Shown piece by piece: positions 20,783 through 32,232 of a DNA stretch of 64,000 nucleotides. The notes under the pieces were generated by a model. It worked only from the letters and a program-made list of their open reading frames with translations, ran no database searches and was not told where the DNA came from. This DNA comes from Gracilaria gracilis (lineage: Eukaryota; Rhodophyta; Florideophyceae; Gracilariales; Gracilariaceae): the NCBI GenBank assembly GCA_030374805.1, contig JARGSG010000037.1, positions 248,001 to 312,000 on the forward strand, in the 5' to 3' direction. The stretch's first letter is position 1; each line of letters starts with the position of its first letter. A program made the translations under genes and the position numbers.

Positions 20783-22201
20783 TCAGGGAACATATCCGGG
20801 GCCGTACACGCCCAGATAGGTGATTCCCAGAGGCTTGGCGGTAATGTGACACTTCCTTCGCAGGGCGTAGTGCTACAAACGTTTGCCGAAGCGGGCAAAC
20901 CGTTCGTTCTACCGCATCCGCGGTCCGTGCGAGTTGGTGGATACGAGTCTCAAAGATTCACTGTTCTGTTTGCCAAACCGGAGCCAGACAAAGTGATACG
21001 CTTTGAGTACCCGCCGGTGCCATCCACAGTGTTTCACAAAGCCCGTGGAATGCCAGTGGAGACAAGCGCAGTGCTCCCCAACGCTAGGTGCCCTGTCTGG
21101 CTCCACGACACCCACCTCACTGCCTCTACAGACGTCGAAGCCGCTAAGAAGAAAGGGGAAAAGGTGTATTGGAGAACTTGGCACCCGATGATCGACCCGG
21201 TCTGGTGGTGTTACTACGATCATGATCATGGAACTTATCCGGGGCAGTACAGGCCCAAGTTTCATTACACGGCGTATAACACCCCAGATACGACGACCAA
21301 ACACGGGCGCCAAGAGGAGTCCCACAACGGATTCAAGGTGTTCTCATTCGCATTGGAACACCAGAAGAAGTTTGTGGTGATAACTGTGCACATGCAGTTA
21401 TCCATGGCACGCCGCTTCACAGTCCGCCACCACACCATCACGTTTGCGGTATTGAATGCAAACTGGGAGATGGAGGCGGAGCTGAGCATGAAGGCGGACT
21501 TCGGCGCCGCTGTGGTGACGCTGAAGGATAGGTCGGAGCTGCCTATCAGTGCCAGGGACGCGGGAATCATTAGGGAACTGGATGGGAAACGGCGGTTCGC
21601 CCGGCGCCGCTTCAACATTCTCAACGTGGACGCCGAGTACCCCGCCTCGGTGAACAGCAGTTTCTTGTATCACAATCACTTGGTGCCGACCAGTGAAAAC
21701 AAGAACAGCATCACCGAGGGGATTTATGAGCAGTGGAGGGCCTCATTAACAACTTGCATGAGGCCCAAAACTCGCTATGTAAATCGGGGTTTTAACTTCG
21801 ACGTCCGCAACCCGTCCACCGCCCTCCGTCGTCTAAATGCGACGTCGGACCTGTCAATGCAGAAACTGGCAGGGGACAATGTCAACCGTTTCTTGAAACT
21901 TCGAGATACGTTTTTGTTCGGGCGGGAGTTGTGCCAGTTTGACAACGTGGACGGGGGGAAGGAGCCGTCGGGTGTGTTCTACACCGATCCGTACTTTGCC
22001 CGGGTGCAAGCAGCAGGGGCTGGGTTTTCAGTTCGGCAGTTCATAAGCCCCACACTTGGAACTGTGGAACTGAAAAGCGGCCTCTTGCTGCCGACCGGGC
22101 CGTGGTCGGAGCCGCTGACGTACGTTCCCAAGGGGATAAAGCGGGTTGACGGTAGACGGTTAGAAAATATAGAGAACGCGGTACGCAAGTCCGTGAATTA
22201 G
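20783..22201 (+). CDS. Uncharacterised protein, 5' exon unresolved
   Basis: The frame is open from just after a TGA at 20780 to a TAG at 22201, but has no ATG near its start. The protein clearly begins before FAEAGKPFVLP, so a short upstream exon is likely. One candidate is ATG at 20608 with donor CTG|GTACGA at 20632 and an in-phase acceptor TTCCCAG ending at 20830; other choices exist. About 460 residues are visible. They contain the striking WRTWHPMIDP...YYDHDHG motif (about 21170-21235). A His-rich motif of this kind occurs in uncharacterised secreted proteins of fungi and bacteria and may bind metal; that comparison is from memory. No membrane segments. Function unknown. Confidence 0.6.
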   Translation, partial: SGNISGAVHAQIGDSQRLGGNVTLPSQGVVLQTFAEAGKPFVLPHPRSVRVGGYESQRFTVLFAKPEPDKVIRFEYPPVPSTVFHKARGMPVETSAVLPNARCPVWLHDTHLTASTDVEAAKKKGEKVYWRTWHPMIDPVWWCYYDHDHGTYPGQYRPKFHYTAYNTPDTTTKHGRQEESHNGFKVFSFALEHQKKFVVITVHMQLSMARRFTVRHHTITFAVLNANWEMEAELSMKADFGAAVVTLKDRSELPISARDAGIIRELDGKRRFARRRFNILNVDAEYPASVNSSFLYHNHLVPTSENKNSITEGIYEQWRASLTTCMRPKTRYVNRGFNFDVRNPSTALRRLNATSDLSMQKLAGDNVNRFLKLRDTFLFGRELCQFDNVDGGKEPSGVFYTDPYFARVQAAGAGFSVRQFISPTLGTVELKSGLLLPTGPWSEPLTYVPKGIKRVDGRRLENIENAVRKSVN

Positions 22202-23826
22202 ATACTTGTAAATAATAGAGGGGGTAGTTCTAAACATAACTGTGAACTTGATTGCCTTTCACCAACTTTCCACGTACCCAGAGATTTTGAAAGAAGGAAG
22301 GGTGATTCTCTCACAAGTTCATAAGCCCCGCACGTATTATGCTCCACAAGAATACAAGCAAAGTAGCGGCAGAAGTTGAGGGAAGACTTGGAAAAGAAAA
22401 TGTGGACATGTTCGTACGATGATGTTGATGGGGGAGGATGGAGGCCGGAACGTAAGCTAAGGGAGGGCACGACGTTTATGTAGTGTTTTACTTTCTGAGC
22501 GCGAGCTGTCAACGAACTTGCACGAAATCACGGAGCACCGATTCAAGCCAGAGAGGGAACAGAGCTTGAAGTGGTGGAGAATGGTCATGATCTGAAGAGT
22601 TACCCTCACAAACGGGTAAAGTTAAACCGAAGTTGCGGTTTGGATGAAAATTACGGGCACAGGACGCATATGCGTGGCAGCCAGAAATTGTTCTTCGTTT
22701 CTGAGCAGGATTGGCAAGCGTAAGCTTTAGCTTGCACGATTAGGATCAGAAGGACATGTCCGTGCACGCCAAATCAGCCGTGTCCATGTGAACATCCATG
22801 TTGCGGGGCAGCAGAGGCTCTCACCCATCTTGTTGTGCTCTCGCTTCTATCGTCCTTGTTCAAAAGTGCTGCAGGAAAGAGCGGAAAACTGCACATTTTC
22901 GAAAAGTAACTGAGATTTTCAACGTCACTTGATCCTCACTCTCTATGTTTGACGTTGCATGGGCGTTGAAGGAGAAATGAGGGCGTGTTTGATCGATTTA
23001 ATCGTGTTAAGCTCATTCGACTTGACTTTTGTGCGTCACTTGCGTGTTTCTATACATCACTGTGTTCTTCAAGCAATTCCCCCCACTTTAAAATTTTAAT
23101 ACTGTCAGAAATGAGGAGTACAAACTGAGTTCGTCAATAACACCGGCCTGGTTAACAGTAGCCTTAGTTAAAGTTTAGCAGACAACAATTCAACAGCATT
23201 TGCATAACTTCATAACCCAGTTCCGATCCCAGCCTGATGCTCGTCATGAGTAATTCAAAACGATGATAAACACGAATGACATCAACAAAAGATGTATATC
23301 GCTCAGGACCTCGCTTCAGTTCATAATTTGAATACAATATTATTGTGAGTAGAGACTAAAACCGCTTTATCCCATGCGATTATCCGAAGGCGTATCGTTC
23401 GCTTTCACACAACTCAAATGAAAAAAGCAATCATGGTTTTTTTATCTTTGTCCTACATTGAACTCAGAAAGAACAAAACATCGATCTTCATACTCATTGG
23501 ACATTCAAATTTAATTTGAAGCGCTATTGTAATCAAGTCGCTAAAATGATGTCATAACTGAAGAAAAAGAACGGGAAAAGTGACTCATAACAATACATGT
23601 GCACCCGCCATAATGCACCCATTCGATACGCCGACCATCAGCTCCCAGGGTGATCGCCCACGCCAATGCAAGCCCTTGCTTATAACGGCAATATTAAGGC
23701 ACGAAGGCTTCCGCCGAATTGTGCTATGCGGAATAGGGTCACACAGTTCGGTGTACTCTGAATCTGGTTCTTTATTGCGCACAGCAGCATCTTGTTCAAA
23801 CTGCTTTCGGTGTCTACATACTCAAG
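22202..23826. other. Intergenic, no gene seen
   Basis: AT-richer than the flanking genes, with only short frames. Nothing structured was recognised. Both ends should hold the 3' untranslated regions of converging genes. Confidence 0.5.
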
Positions 23827-24726
23827 TCACATCAACACCAGCTCTGTTGGCATAGACGCGCAATTCGTACAAATGAACACATAAGCACTCCCACAACGAC
23901 CGACAACCAATCCCGTGCCCTTTTCGCACATATTCTCCCACATTCCATCCTCCCGTCTGCCTACATCACTAGGCGCCCATCGGTACCCACTACATCCATC
24001 TCCAATGTCCGTGCTTGAAACAGTAATCAGCAATTCCATGTCCGTTTCACAACGCTCACATGTAGGTTGTTCTGAATCTTCTTCCAATACGTAACTAGCA
24101 TAACCCCCTACCTTCGAGCTCGGTGCTGCTGAGAACTGAGAAATGTATGTGTCTTCCTGATATTCAGCGGGCAGTTTCATTGCCTCGAAATCTGGTTGTG
24201 CGTTTTGTTGCAACCATATATCAATTGTTTCTGTCTCTATCCCGGCATTATATGGCGGTGTCTCTGCTATTCGTTCTGGGTGTATTGCACATTCTTTCGG
24301 CACCTGTCTCCTGTTTTGAAATACACGCGATGGTGTCGGTGCCTCCATGCGAGGTGACAGTATATCCTCACATGTGCGCCAACGAACGGTGATATCAGGT
24401 CCACATTGTTCGTCCACTACGTGATCTTCAGGACACCATAAAAGCTGAAACAAATCACTTCTCGCAGGAAATGGCAATTCTGGAACATCACTGCGACGAA
24501 GTTGTGCAATCGGCACGAATGGCACTTCATGTTGGCTACACTTTGGCCACGGTTCTTGATCCGGCCATGCAAACTGGCCGCCTATTTTCGAACAGAATTT
24601 GTCCAGAACGATTGCGCGACGCGGATGTAACAGAACGGCTGTTTTCATCGGTAGGTTAAAATGAGCGGCTACTGGTGTGACGGGACGATAGGTTGTTGGG
24701 GGCGTTGTTCGTTGCGTGCTTGTCAT
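23827..24726 (-). CDS. YwqG/DUF1963-like protein, copy 1
   Basis: This 299-residue protein starts at an ATG. The core matches the YwqG/DUF1963 fold: VLLHPRRAI, then KIGGQFAWPDQEPWPKC, VPFVPIAQLRRSDVPEL and LFQLLWCP. In the second half come a KVGGYASY repeat of the GG motif and Cys pairs (CERC, CTNC) that could form a zinc ribbon. The biochemical role of the family is not established; many bacterial members sit near toxin or signalling genes. The C-terminal segment ends in YVFICTNC followed by a short tail. The paralogue at 25374-26249 is head to head, about 650 bp away. No signal peptide; probably cytosolic or nuclear. Confidence 0.65.
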   Translation of the reverse strand: MTSTQRTTPPTTYRPVTPVAAHFNLPMKTAVLLHPRRAIVLDKFCSKIGGQFAWPDQEPWPKCSQHEVPFVPIAQLRRSDVPELPFPARSDLFQLLWCPEDHVVDEQCGPDITVRWRTCEDILSPRMEAPTPSRVFQNRRQVPKECAIHPERIAETPPYNAGIETETIDIWLQQNAQPDFEAMKLPAEYQEDTYISQFSAAPSSKVGGYASYVLEEDSEQPTCERCETDMELLITVSSTDIGDGCSGYRWAPSDVGRREDGMWENMCEKGTGLVVGRCGSAYVFICTNCASMPTELVLM

Positions 24727-25373
24727 TTTGACAAGATTACGGTTTGCGATGAAGACGCATGTGAACGCCGCTCTGAGCGTGCCACCGGCGAACTAATGGC
24801 TTGATCTGAAAGGAAGAGGTTTTTTTAGGTAACGAATAGAACTCATCTCTTTCATTTTCACCCAAGCTTCTCTACACCCCAGACTGCATTTTCAACCCTC
24901 ATACATTCCCCTTCTCTCTTACTACTTTCGCACCCGCACAGCATGTGGAACGTTTCCGGCAGGCACGTATGCTGCCAGCTGGCAATCGGCCACCTACACG
25001 AACGTTACCTTCGGTGCCTTCGGTACCTTTGGTACACCGCGTGACTTGTAACATCACTTCTACGAGTGTCAACAGTTGTTTTGCTACACTTTCTCCGAGA
25101 AACGTTTATGGGTTGTTTGCGTATTGACTTCAAATATGAGCCACACTCAGAAATATTACTGCCAACAGGTTGCGAGAAAGAAGCGCGTTGATCACCGTAG
25201 TCTTTGAGCACCACACCGTATCAGGGGTATTAAGGATAACCCTCTACCACGACTTGCCGGTACTCATCTAGGCGAGGCACCATCTTGCACCTGTCACGTG
25301 GTGAATCCCGCTAAATTTGCCATTGGCTTGCAGCCAAACGCAACGTCAACCACAACGTCCTCTTCACCACACA
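24727..25373. promoter_or_regulatory. Divergent promoter of the YwqG-like pair
   Basis: The 647 bp between two paralogous genes must carry both promoters. A CCTTCGGTGCCTTCGGTACC-type short repeat is seen at about 25010-25030. No other element was identified. Confidence 0.35.
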
Positions 25374-26249
25374 ATGCCACAAACGTATATGCCAAGCTTC
25401 GATATCTCTTCGCGCTTCCCCACTCTGTCCAAGAAGACCACCGTCATCTTGCATCCGCGTCGCACGTCCCACTCGCTACCTCTGCGCTCGTCCAAGCTCG
25501 GCGGACACATTGCCTGGCCTGCTGAGGAACCGTGGCCGAGATGCCCCGTCGACGAGACTGCCATGGTACCCATACTACAGCTTACCAAACAGGATGTACC
25601 TGAGCTCGGGTTTACATCGCAGTTCAATTTGTTTCAGTTATTGTGGTGTCCGCATCAGTTTCATGAACAATCTGGATATGCGCCTCTTTGTAAATGCGTG
25701 TGGAGATGTATACTTGAGGAAGACGATGATAACGGTTTCTTGAAGGCCACACAAGTACCACCGTCACGGGGAGACGGAACAGCAATCCCAAAGCCTTGTA
25801 AATTGCACGCGGAGAGAGTACAAGAATACCCGCATTTTGAAGAGATGCGCTACGTGGATGAAGACGCCGCCTGGAATGTAGAAGAGTGGATTAGACAGAA
25901 TGCGTCGGAGGAGGACATTGCATCAGGCATGTGTGCATCGGACAATAACTCATATCAGTCTAGTTGGAGCGTATCCCCAAGTACTAAGGTTGGTGGTCAC
26001 ATATATTGGAAGGACGAAGTGTACTACCCATCATGTGATAACTGCGGTAATCAAATGGAGCACTTGTTATCAGTGAGTAGCTCGGATGAGTACAATAGCG
26101 GCCCGTCTCCAAGATGGTATCCCGTGGATGAATCCAAGGAAGATGCCACAAACGGACCAGATCTGTGTATTCAGAATTATGGCATGTACTACGTTTTCGC
26201 GTGTCGTTGCTGTGAAGACATGTCTTTCAAGGGCTACGCGCAGTGTTGA
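25374..26249 (+). CDS. YwqG/DUF1963-like protein, copy 2
   Basis: The first ATG is at 25374, giving 291 residues and a TGA at 26247-26249. The order of motifs equals that of copy 1: VILHPRRTS, KLGGHIAWPAEEPWPRC, VPILQLTKQDVPEL, LFQLLWCP, later KVGGHIYWKDE, and Cys pairs CDNC and CRCC at the C-terminus. The two copies are clearly diverged throughout, so the duplication is not recent. The copia element is inserted about 105 bp after the stop codon, so it could affect polyadenylation but does not cut the coding region. Confidence 0.7.
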   Translation: MPQTYMPSFDISSRFPTLSKKTTVILHPRRTSHSLPLRSSKLGGHIAWPAEEPWPRCPVDETAMVPILQLTKQDVPELGFTSQFNLFQLLWCPHQFHEQSGYAPLCKCVWRCILEEDDDNGFLKATQVPPSRGDGTAIPKPCKLHAERVQEYPHFEEMRYVDEDAAWNVEEWIRQNASEEDIASGMCASDNNSYQSSWSVSPSTKVGGHIYWKDEVYYPSCDNCGNQMEHLLSVSSSDEYNSGPSPRWYPVDESKEDATNGPDLCIQNYGMYYVFACRCCEDMSFKGYAQC

Positions 26250-26353
26250 TGTTGATCGTTCAAGCACTTATGCAAAGAGACATCATACAATGTGACAAAC
26301 CAGAACCAAGTGATGGTCCAGCAGCGCCCTGCTCCCCCCACGCCCTGGACATC

Positions 26354-26358
26354 CATAG
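26354..26358. repeat. Copia target duplication CATAG (left)
   Basis: CATAG immediately precedes the left LTR and is repeated exactly after the right LTR (45090-45094). This five-base duplication marks the insertion of the whole copia element. Confidence 0.9.
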
Positions 26359-26583
26359 TGTGGCGCAAGGTGCGCAATTGAACTGTTGAATAAATGAAAG
26401 CTGTTGATGATGACTGAGTGTGTCCTCGTCAGAAGAGAGTTGCCTCTCTGTCTTTACTTTTATACTACTCTACGACTACTGCTAGGAAGACAAAAACAGT
26501 CTGTCTACGTCTGTGATTCCCGTTGCGACAATCTCTTGCAAGGTGCCACCCACGCAGTTGGGCTGGCGCCTGATATGGCTACA
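26359..26583 (-). repeat. Copia 3' LTR
   Basis: 225 bp, reading TGTGGCGC...GGCTACA on the plus strand. By eye it differs from the other LTR at six positions, all transitions. Confidence 0.95.
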
Positions 26584-26628
26584 TTCGCTCTCTTTCTAAA
26601 CAAGATTATATTGTAAAATTATATATAA

Positions 26629-27609
26629 TTAAATGTTCCAATCCATAACAACCCACTGCTCCATCTGATGCTCAACGTTGTTGCAAAGTAATATGGTTTC
26701 AAAAACATTCTTCTTAGTTAACTTAGTGAATATATCTGACGGATTATATTCCGAGCGAAGAAAAAAAACCTCTGAAATTTCATGGCGGTCATAGGATTCT
26801 CTCACCGAGCTTATGTCATTGAGCAAACGCTTTCCAGCAGTCTCAGATGACTTGGTTATGACATTGTAAAGACTCATTGAATCCATGAATATTTTGATCG
26901 AAAAATCCCTTTCAAGTATACGTGCTAAATCATTCTTTGAAGTAATACTACTACCAAATGCATCTGCAAATGTATACACTTCACCTCCCAATACTGATCT
27001 CACAACACGGCGACTTTTGTAGCTTTTGAACTTAACGATATTGCAATTTTTATACTTATCGGCTAGTAAGATAATATATCACAGTTGAGATTTGAGATCA
27101 TCATTATTAGCAAACAAAGAGTATCTATATATACTAATGTGTAGTGATTCCAAATCCAGTTTTACGAACTTCATGAAAGGTGGTTCAACGTTGTTGATCT
27201 GCTTTGTAATTTTGTTCATTCTTTTCCCATTTTTTTATGGTAAACTTTTCGGCAGTAAGTTGTGCACATTTGTTCACATAAAAAGAAATGTGTGGGTAGG
27301 AAGAAACGAGCCAGGCTAATTGTGCTCTCTTGGAACGAAACTCGGTGTAGCGTCCTTAGTCATTGAGCTGGAGTAGCCTGTTCAAAAATTTCTTCTGGTG
27401 AATTACATAACTTCCATTTCCAGTTTCCACTTGCGTTCCAGCGAACTTGAAACTATCTATTTCCCTTTCCCGGGATTCAAAACGTTCCAATGTTTTCTCA
27501 CTAATGTGGAGAAATTCTTTGTCCCCAGTGATGATTGAATCGTCGACGTAGGATCCAAGTAGTCCAATTAAAGCGTCGTGTTTGCATTTGTAAAACGCGG
27601 AAATATCTC
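26629..27609 (-). pseudogene. Copia RNase H and end of RT
   Basis: Reading on the minus strand, 27609-27356 encodes the RT catalytic motif YVDDSIITG and the following thumb part. After a TAA, the frame goes on with the typical RT-RNase H link (RSKRAQLAWL) but meets further stops. The RNase H resumes at 27003-26629 with GGEVYTFADAF, IFMDSMSLY and the terminal EYNPSDIFTK. Several stops and a shift separate these parts, so this end of the polyprotein is dead. The RT is cut at 27609 by the chromovirus and continues at 39606. Confidence 0.85.
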
Positions 27610-27614
27610 CTTTC
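27610..27614. repeat. Chromovirus target duplication CTTTC (left)
   Basis: CTTTC before the 5' LTR is repeated exactly after the 3' LTR (39601-39605). Removing the insert and one copy would restore the copia RT frame across the junction. Confidence 0.95.
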
Positions 27615-28609
27615 TGTGGAGCAATGGCAATCCGATGTCGGCACAATGAAGTTTCTCATAATGGAGCTCTATCCATTGAGCCCTGACGTGTCAGACTATG
27701 AATATGGACCCCGTTTCGGGTGAAATTGGAAATATTGTTCGGACGTACCTTGTTAGGTGAATCTGGGATAGAACCTATGAAATAGGTGTACAGTAGGGCC
27801 TTGTGGCATATTCGTCCAAATATTTGGCGTCACACCCGCTGGGTAGATACTGTGGCACCCTGACACTGGGTTGTTCACGTGTAGAGCCCTCGTGGGAGTG
27901 CGCAGCCCTAGATACAGTAGATAGTATATATGCTCGGGCGATATCGCCCTGGAGCCACTAAGTAAAACTCACCTGAGTCGTATCTTCTTCTTGAAGTACG
28001 TGGTCTTCATCCCGAAGGCTGGGCCATGGTTGTTACTGCCTACGTAGGTTCACGGTTCCTCTAAGGAGAGTAACCACGACTGGTCTCGGTACAATCACCC
28101 CTCAGGGTCCCTAAGGAAGTTCTTTACTACCAGTTTGTGGCTTGTTTCGCTAATTACCCCAGTATCAGGTTGTATTTGTTGTCGTTCGCCGAGGTACCGG
28201 ATCTTTGTTTAGTTCATCGTTTTCCTGGTGCAGGTCTCGCTTTCGCCTCTGTACAGAGTTATATCTGGACACTCGTGTGTGTGTCTCGTTCCGCTATCGG
28301 GCCTGTTCCCGCCGTTGGCACGGGCCGTAGCTTCGCTCGTGTGGTTCTCCGTAGGCGCATTACACCGTTTTACGGCACCGTTTGCTCCACTTCTAGACTC
28401 GTTCTCTCTTGATCCGTCGTCGGTTATTCCTCTCTAGTCCCACGCTCTTCTTTACCTCTGGAGGTTATTCCAGTACCGTCTCCGGTTTACACCCGGCTGC
28501 TACGCGGCACGCGCACGGGCAGAGGGCTCTACTTCTGAGTTCGCCCTTTTGTGGGAGCAGGACTCGGACACCCTGGTGGACACGTACCCTCTTTGGGGTT
28601 CGCTCTACA
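27615..28609 (+). repeat. Chromovirus 5' LTR
   Basis: 995 bp. A TATA-like GTATATATG lies near 27926 and probably marks the promoter. The end GCTCTACA is the near-inverted form of the start TGTGGAGC. Confidence 0.95.
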
Positions 28610-28612
28610 TTC

Positions 28613-28628
28613 TGGTCGCCCGACTTAG
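28613..28628 (+). other. Putative tRNA primer-binding site
   Basis: TGGTCGCCCGACTTAG begins three bases after the LTR and starts with TGG, as expected for a site complementary to a tRNA 3' CCA end. The tRNA was not identified. Confidence 0.5.
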
Positions 28629-28755
28629 AAGAGTCTAGTGGACTAGAGCCTGAAAAGGAAGTTTAATTGAAGTAGTACTCCTAAGAGTTCGAAACTAGAA
28701 GTTTGTTGTTGTTTTTGAAGTTGTTTCCCCGCTTGGGTTTATTTCTGTCACTGGA

Positions 28756-30687
28756 ATGGGATCCGGAAAACGGCCAAGTCCGTCCAAGGCCCGTTCTGTC
28801 GGTTCTGGTTTACCCCCGCAAGCGCGGTCAGTTCCTGAACCGCTACCGGTGAAGGAGAAGAAATCCGAGAGCCGGAAACAACCGTCGAGGACGTCTGATG
28901 CCCCAGTGGCCGGGCCCCCTTCCATTCCTCTGGAAGGACCCTTACCCGCTGCTGCGGCAAGTGACGCAGTATTATCCGAATTGGATACTCAAGGTCGCAT
29001 GCTTGAGGCCCAGAGCGCGGTGAGAGCTAGCTCTCAAGCTGCACTCAAAAAGGAGGTCGAATCGCTTCGCGAGGAAGTGAAAGACGCTCAAATGAGAGAT
29101 GTTTCGGGAGAAATCCAGCTCCTGAGACAGGAAATGAACTCAATTCTGGAGTGTTTTGGTTCCCCATAGGGTTTCGTGGATGCCTATCATCTGACAGTGG
29201 AAGAGTTCCGTGCCACAACGGATCGAATTCAAGCTCGTCTGAGTACCCTCGAAGCCATTATTAGGATGGATGAAGAAGTAGAAGTTCCCGCACGGGAGAA
29301 GTCTGTTTCGAAAGATTTCGTTTATCACTCTGATAAGAAGAGCCATCGCAAGTCCTCAAGAGAGTTTCGCCATCACGTGGATTCGTCTGACTCTGACTCT
29401 GAGTCTTACAGCTCGGACAGCTCGTCATCGTCGTCATCGTCCGCTGCCCCGGAAGGTAGTCGCCGTCGACACTCTCGATCGTCCCGTTCAAGGGCCACGT
29501 TTACCTCTCAAGGTGCAATTCATACCCGGGAGAAGGGAGCTAAGTGTCCTGGTCTTAAGGAGTTGAAGTCTACGAATCCGCTTTATCGGAAGTTGTTATC
29601 GTACCGTTATTATCGGTTACAGAAGTCCGAAGGGAAGAGAACCTCTAGAAGTACCGAAAAGGTGAGGGCGCACATCCGTAAGCTCAGCGTGACACTCAAG
29701 AATCGCGAGTTTACAGGAGAAGGCCCCATCCGGGTGCTGGATTTCCTCTCTAGGTTCGTTCATGAAGCCGATATTCTTGGAATGACGGAGGGACAGGCGT
29801 ACATTGCCCTCCCCTATTACCTGAAAGGTCAGGCTGAAGACCAGTTGAATTCCATCCTTGGATCGTCTAGAGCCTCGGAAGGCGGCGTTACTTGCTGGCC
29901 CGAAGCGGTTCATTACCTCTTAAAGTCATACACTACTGGTCATGCCATCCAGCAGGCTACGTCGGCCCTTAGGGAACTGAAGCAACGTCCGGAAGAAACG
30001 GAAACGGCTTATTCAACGCGCCTGAATAAGGCTTTCCACCGCTGTAGTAATGTTCATCCCTCACAGGAAAGATGTGAGATGTTTGTCGATGGGTTAAATC
30101 CCGCGATTCGGGCACTGGTAGCCCGTTATCGGGAGGAGAATCGGAAGATAACCTATTTGGAATTGGTACAGTACACCCAGGCTGAAGAGGATACGCTCCG
30201 AGCTCGGCGTCCTTCCAAGTCGAAGCCTCGTAAGGTACTGTTTGCCAATAATCCTGACTCTTCTCTGGCCCTTTCATATGGGAATGAAGCCAGTATGGAC
30301 ATGGATAATGTGCACCTCATAGGTAGTAATCCGAGTTCTATCGGCACTTCAATTGCCACCTCGGAATTGCCGTCAACCACGGTGCCGTCTACGGAGTGCG
30401 ATTCGGCCCTGTATGCTCAGGACCGCCGAGTTTCGGCAGCACCGATATCCTATGGAGGTCGCATGATGAGGACAACTCGCCCAGGATGGAGGAATAGCAC
30501 CCAGCAGGGTCATGTTATAGCGCGTCCCACCGATGGTTCAACCGCAGTGATCTGCTACGAATGTTATGAAGTTGGTCATATTTCACCGCAGTGCACGGTC
30601 CCGGCACGGGATAGGTTCAAAATCGTCACTCAGTTCGAGTCTCTGACGCCCGAAGAACAGGCACGTGGTCCCCAGAACATCCTATGA
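28756..30687 (+). pseudogene. Chromovirus gag with in-frame stop
   Basis: The ATG at 28756 opens a frame with a basic, Pro/Ser-rich N-terminus and a coiled coil (LKKEVESLREEVKDA). A TAG at 29167-29169 interrupts it, and the same frame continues at once with more coiled coil, a Ser-rich stretch, and the retrotransposon gag fold (FLSRFVHEAD, LPYYLKGQAEDQL, LRELKQRPEETETAY). A CCHC zinc knuckle (CYECYEVGHISPQC) is near 30550. The frame ends in TGA at 30685. Another frame (YEGAKHSLALQG) looks like the natural continuation, so a small shift lies there. Confidence 0.85.
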
Positions 30688-30861
30688 AGGCGCTAAGCAT
30701 TCGCTGGCCCTTCAGGGAGCTGCTGGAACCATACATGGAAACCCTGCCTTCGCGCAGAGTAACCTTCAGGCTCAGCGTCGCGAACCGGTTAACGGGAATC
30801 AGGCAGTTCCCGCGGAGGGAAATCGCCCGCATTAGGCGGTTCCATCTCCGAAAAACTAAAT

Positions 30862-32232
30862 ATGGGAGTCTCCCCGACGGGAGGGGCGTCTTCCAAGTCG
30901 AAGCAGAAGACGCCCGAGGCGCCTCCGCTTCGCTCCCCGACTGTTACGATCCTATCAAGGAAAATGGCAGCCACCGACGTGGATTCGGAACACTTTTGTG
31001 TTCTTTGTCGACCGTGGATACGGGCCCGTAATCCCCGTCTCCCGGATAGAATCCTGGTCATGGCCAAGCGGAACTATAAAGTTTACGCCGATCTTGGCCT
31101 TTCAGAACATTTTATGGTTCTTCAGTTGTCAGTCCTAGACATAGGCGCTGCTCCTAACCTTATTCACAGGAAATTGATACCGCCTGCTCTTCAGGAACGT
31201 GTTCGTTACGGTCCATCAATGGATATTTCGGATGCCAACAACAATCCGATTAGTACGGCTGGTTACATTTCGCTCCTGGTAAGATTAGAAAGGCACCTCG
31301 TGAAGGTAGATTTCGTCGTTTGCGATTCGCTAGCCGCACCAGTTATACTGGGTTGTGATTTCTGTGACAGGTTTGTGGAAAATATCCGTTCTCGGAAGCG
31401 TACCATAGAAATGGAAGACGGTTCAATAATTCCGATAGTCCGGAGACCTCTGCCAGCCGCTACGCGGAAACACGTACCGCTTCCGGTTGCACATCAGCCT
31501 ACCAAAGGCGCAGTGACATCAACGAAGTTGCACGTACTCAAATCGGTGCACCTTCCGCCAGAGTCCCAGGTGTGGGTCGAAGTCGTCACCGAACAGTTTG
31601 GTCTAAACACAGTGCAGCCGTCACCGGCACTATATGAAGAGCGCCAGATCGCTTTGGCTAATGGAGTTGTAACGATTCAACCGCATGAAGCCTTTAAGGT
31701 CCTTGTCGCCAATCTTGGCAAAATCAAACAATGGTTAACAAAAAACCAAGTAATTGGCACGGTACTACCGCACCCCGCTGCAGTGATACCCACGAAGATT
31801 CCGATTGGAACCGCGCTCGGTGTATCTGACCCTAAGGAGGGGGAGGATGCCGCCGAATTCGCCGAATTACGGAATGAGTCGCTTGAAGCCGATACGAATG
31901 ATACCCAGAACAACTCGAGTTCAGACACCCAAGCACCTTTTGAGTTTAAGCCGTTGCCACCTGGCACTGAACAGACGAACCCTGTTGAGGAGTTAATGAA
32001 GCTCAATTTGGAGCACGTACAAGAGTCCCATCGGGAGAAGCTACGCGATATGCTTCGCGAGTTTACGCCCATGTGGGATGGTACCCTCGGAACAATTGGA
32101 GTCACAGAGCATTGCATCGATCTACTTCCGAACACTCGGTCCATTTCGCAACACCCTTACAGGGCAGGACCGAAGGCCCGAGAAAAGGAAAAATCTCAAG
32201 TCGAGAAGATGCTCCGAGCCGGCGTTTTTTAA
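30862..32232 (+). pseudogene. Chromovirus protease and RT start
   Basis: After a short disrupted patch, the gag frame reopens at the ATG at 30862. Residues about 90-165 form a retropepsin-like protease: the active site reads LDIGA instead of D-T/S-G, with VILGCDF as the second motif. The rest is a linker and the beginning of the RT (HCIDLLPNTRSI). A TAA at 32230 stands where other chromovirus RTs read on; the same frame then continues with the RT pattern SPWASPVVLVPKPDGSWRF. Confidence 0.8.

Noticed and set aside
27092-27319. Plus-strand hydrophobic ORF
   Set aside because: It lies opposite the decayed RT-RNase H link of the copia element.
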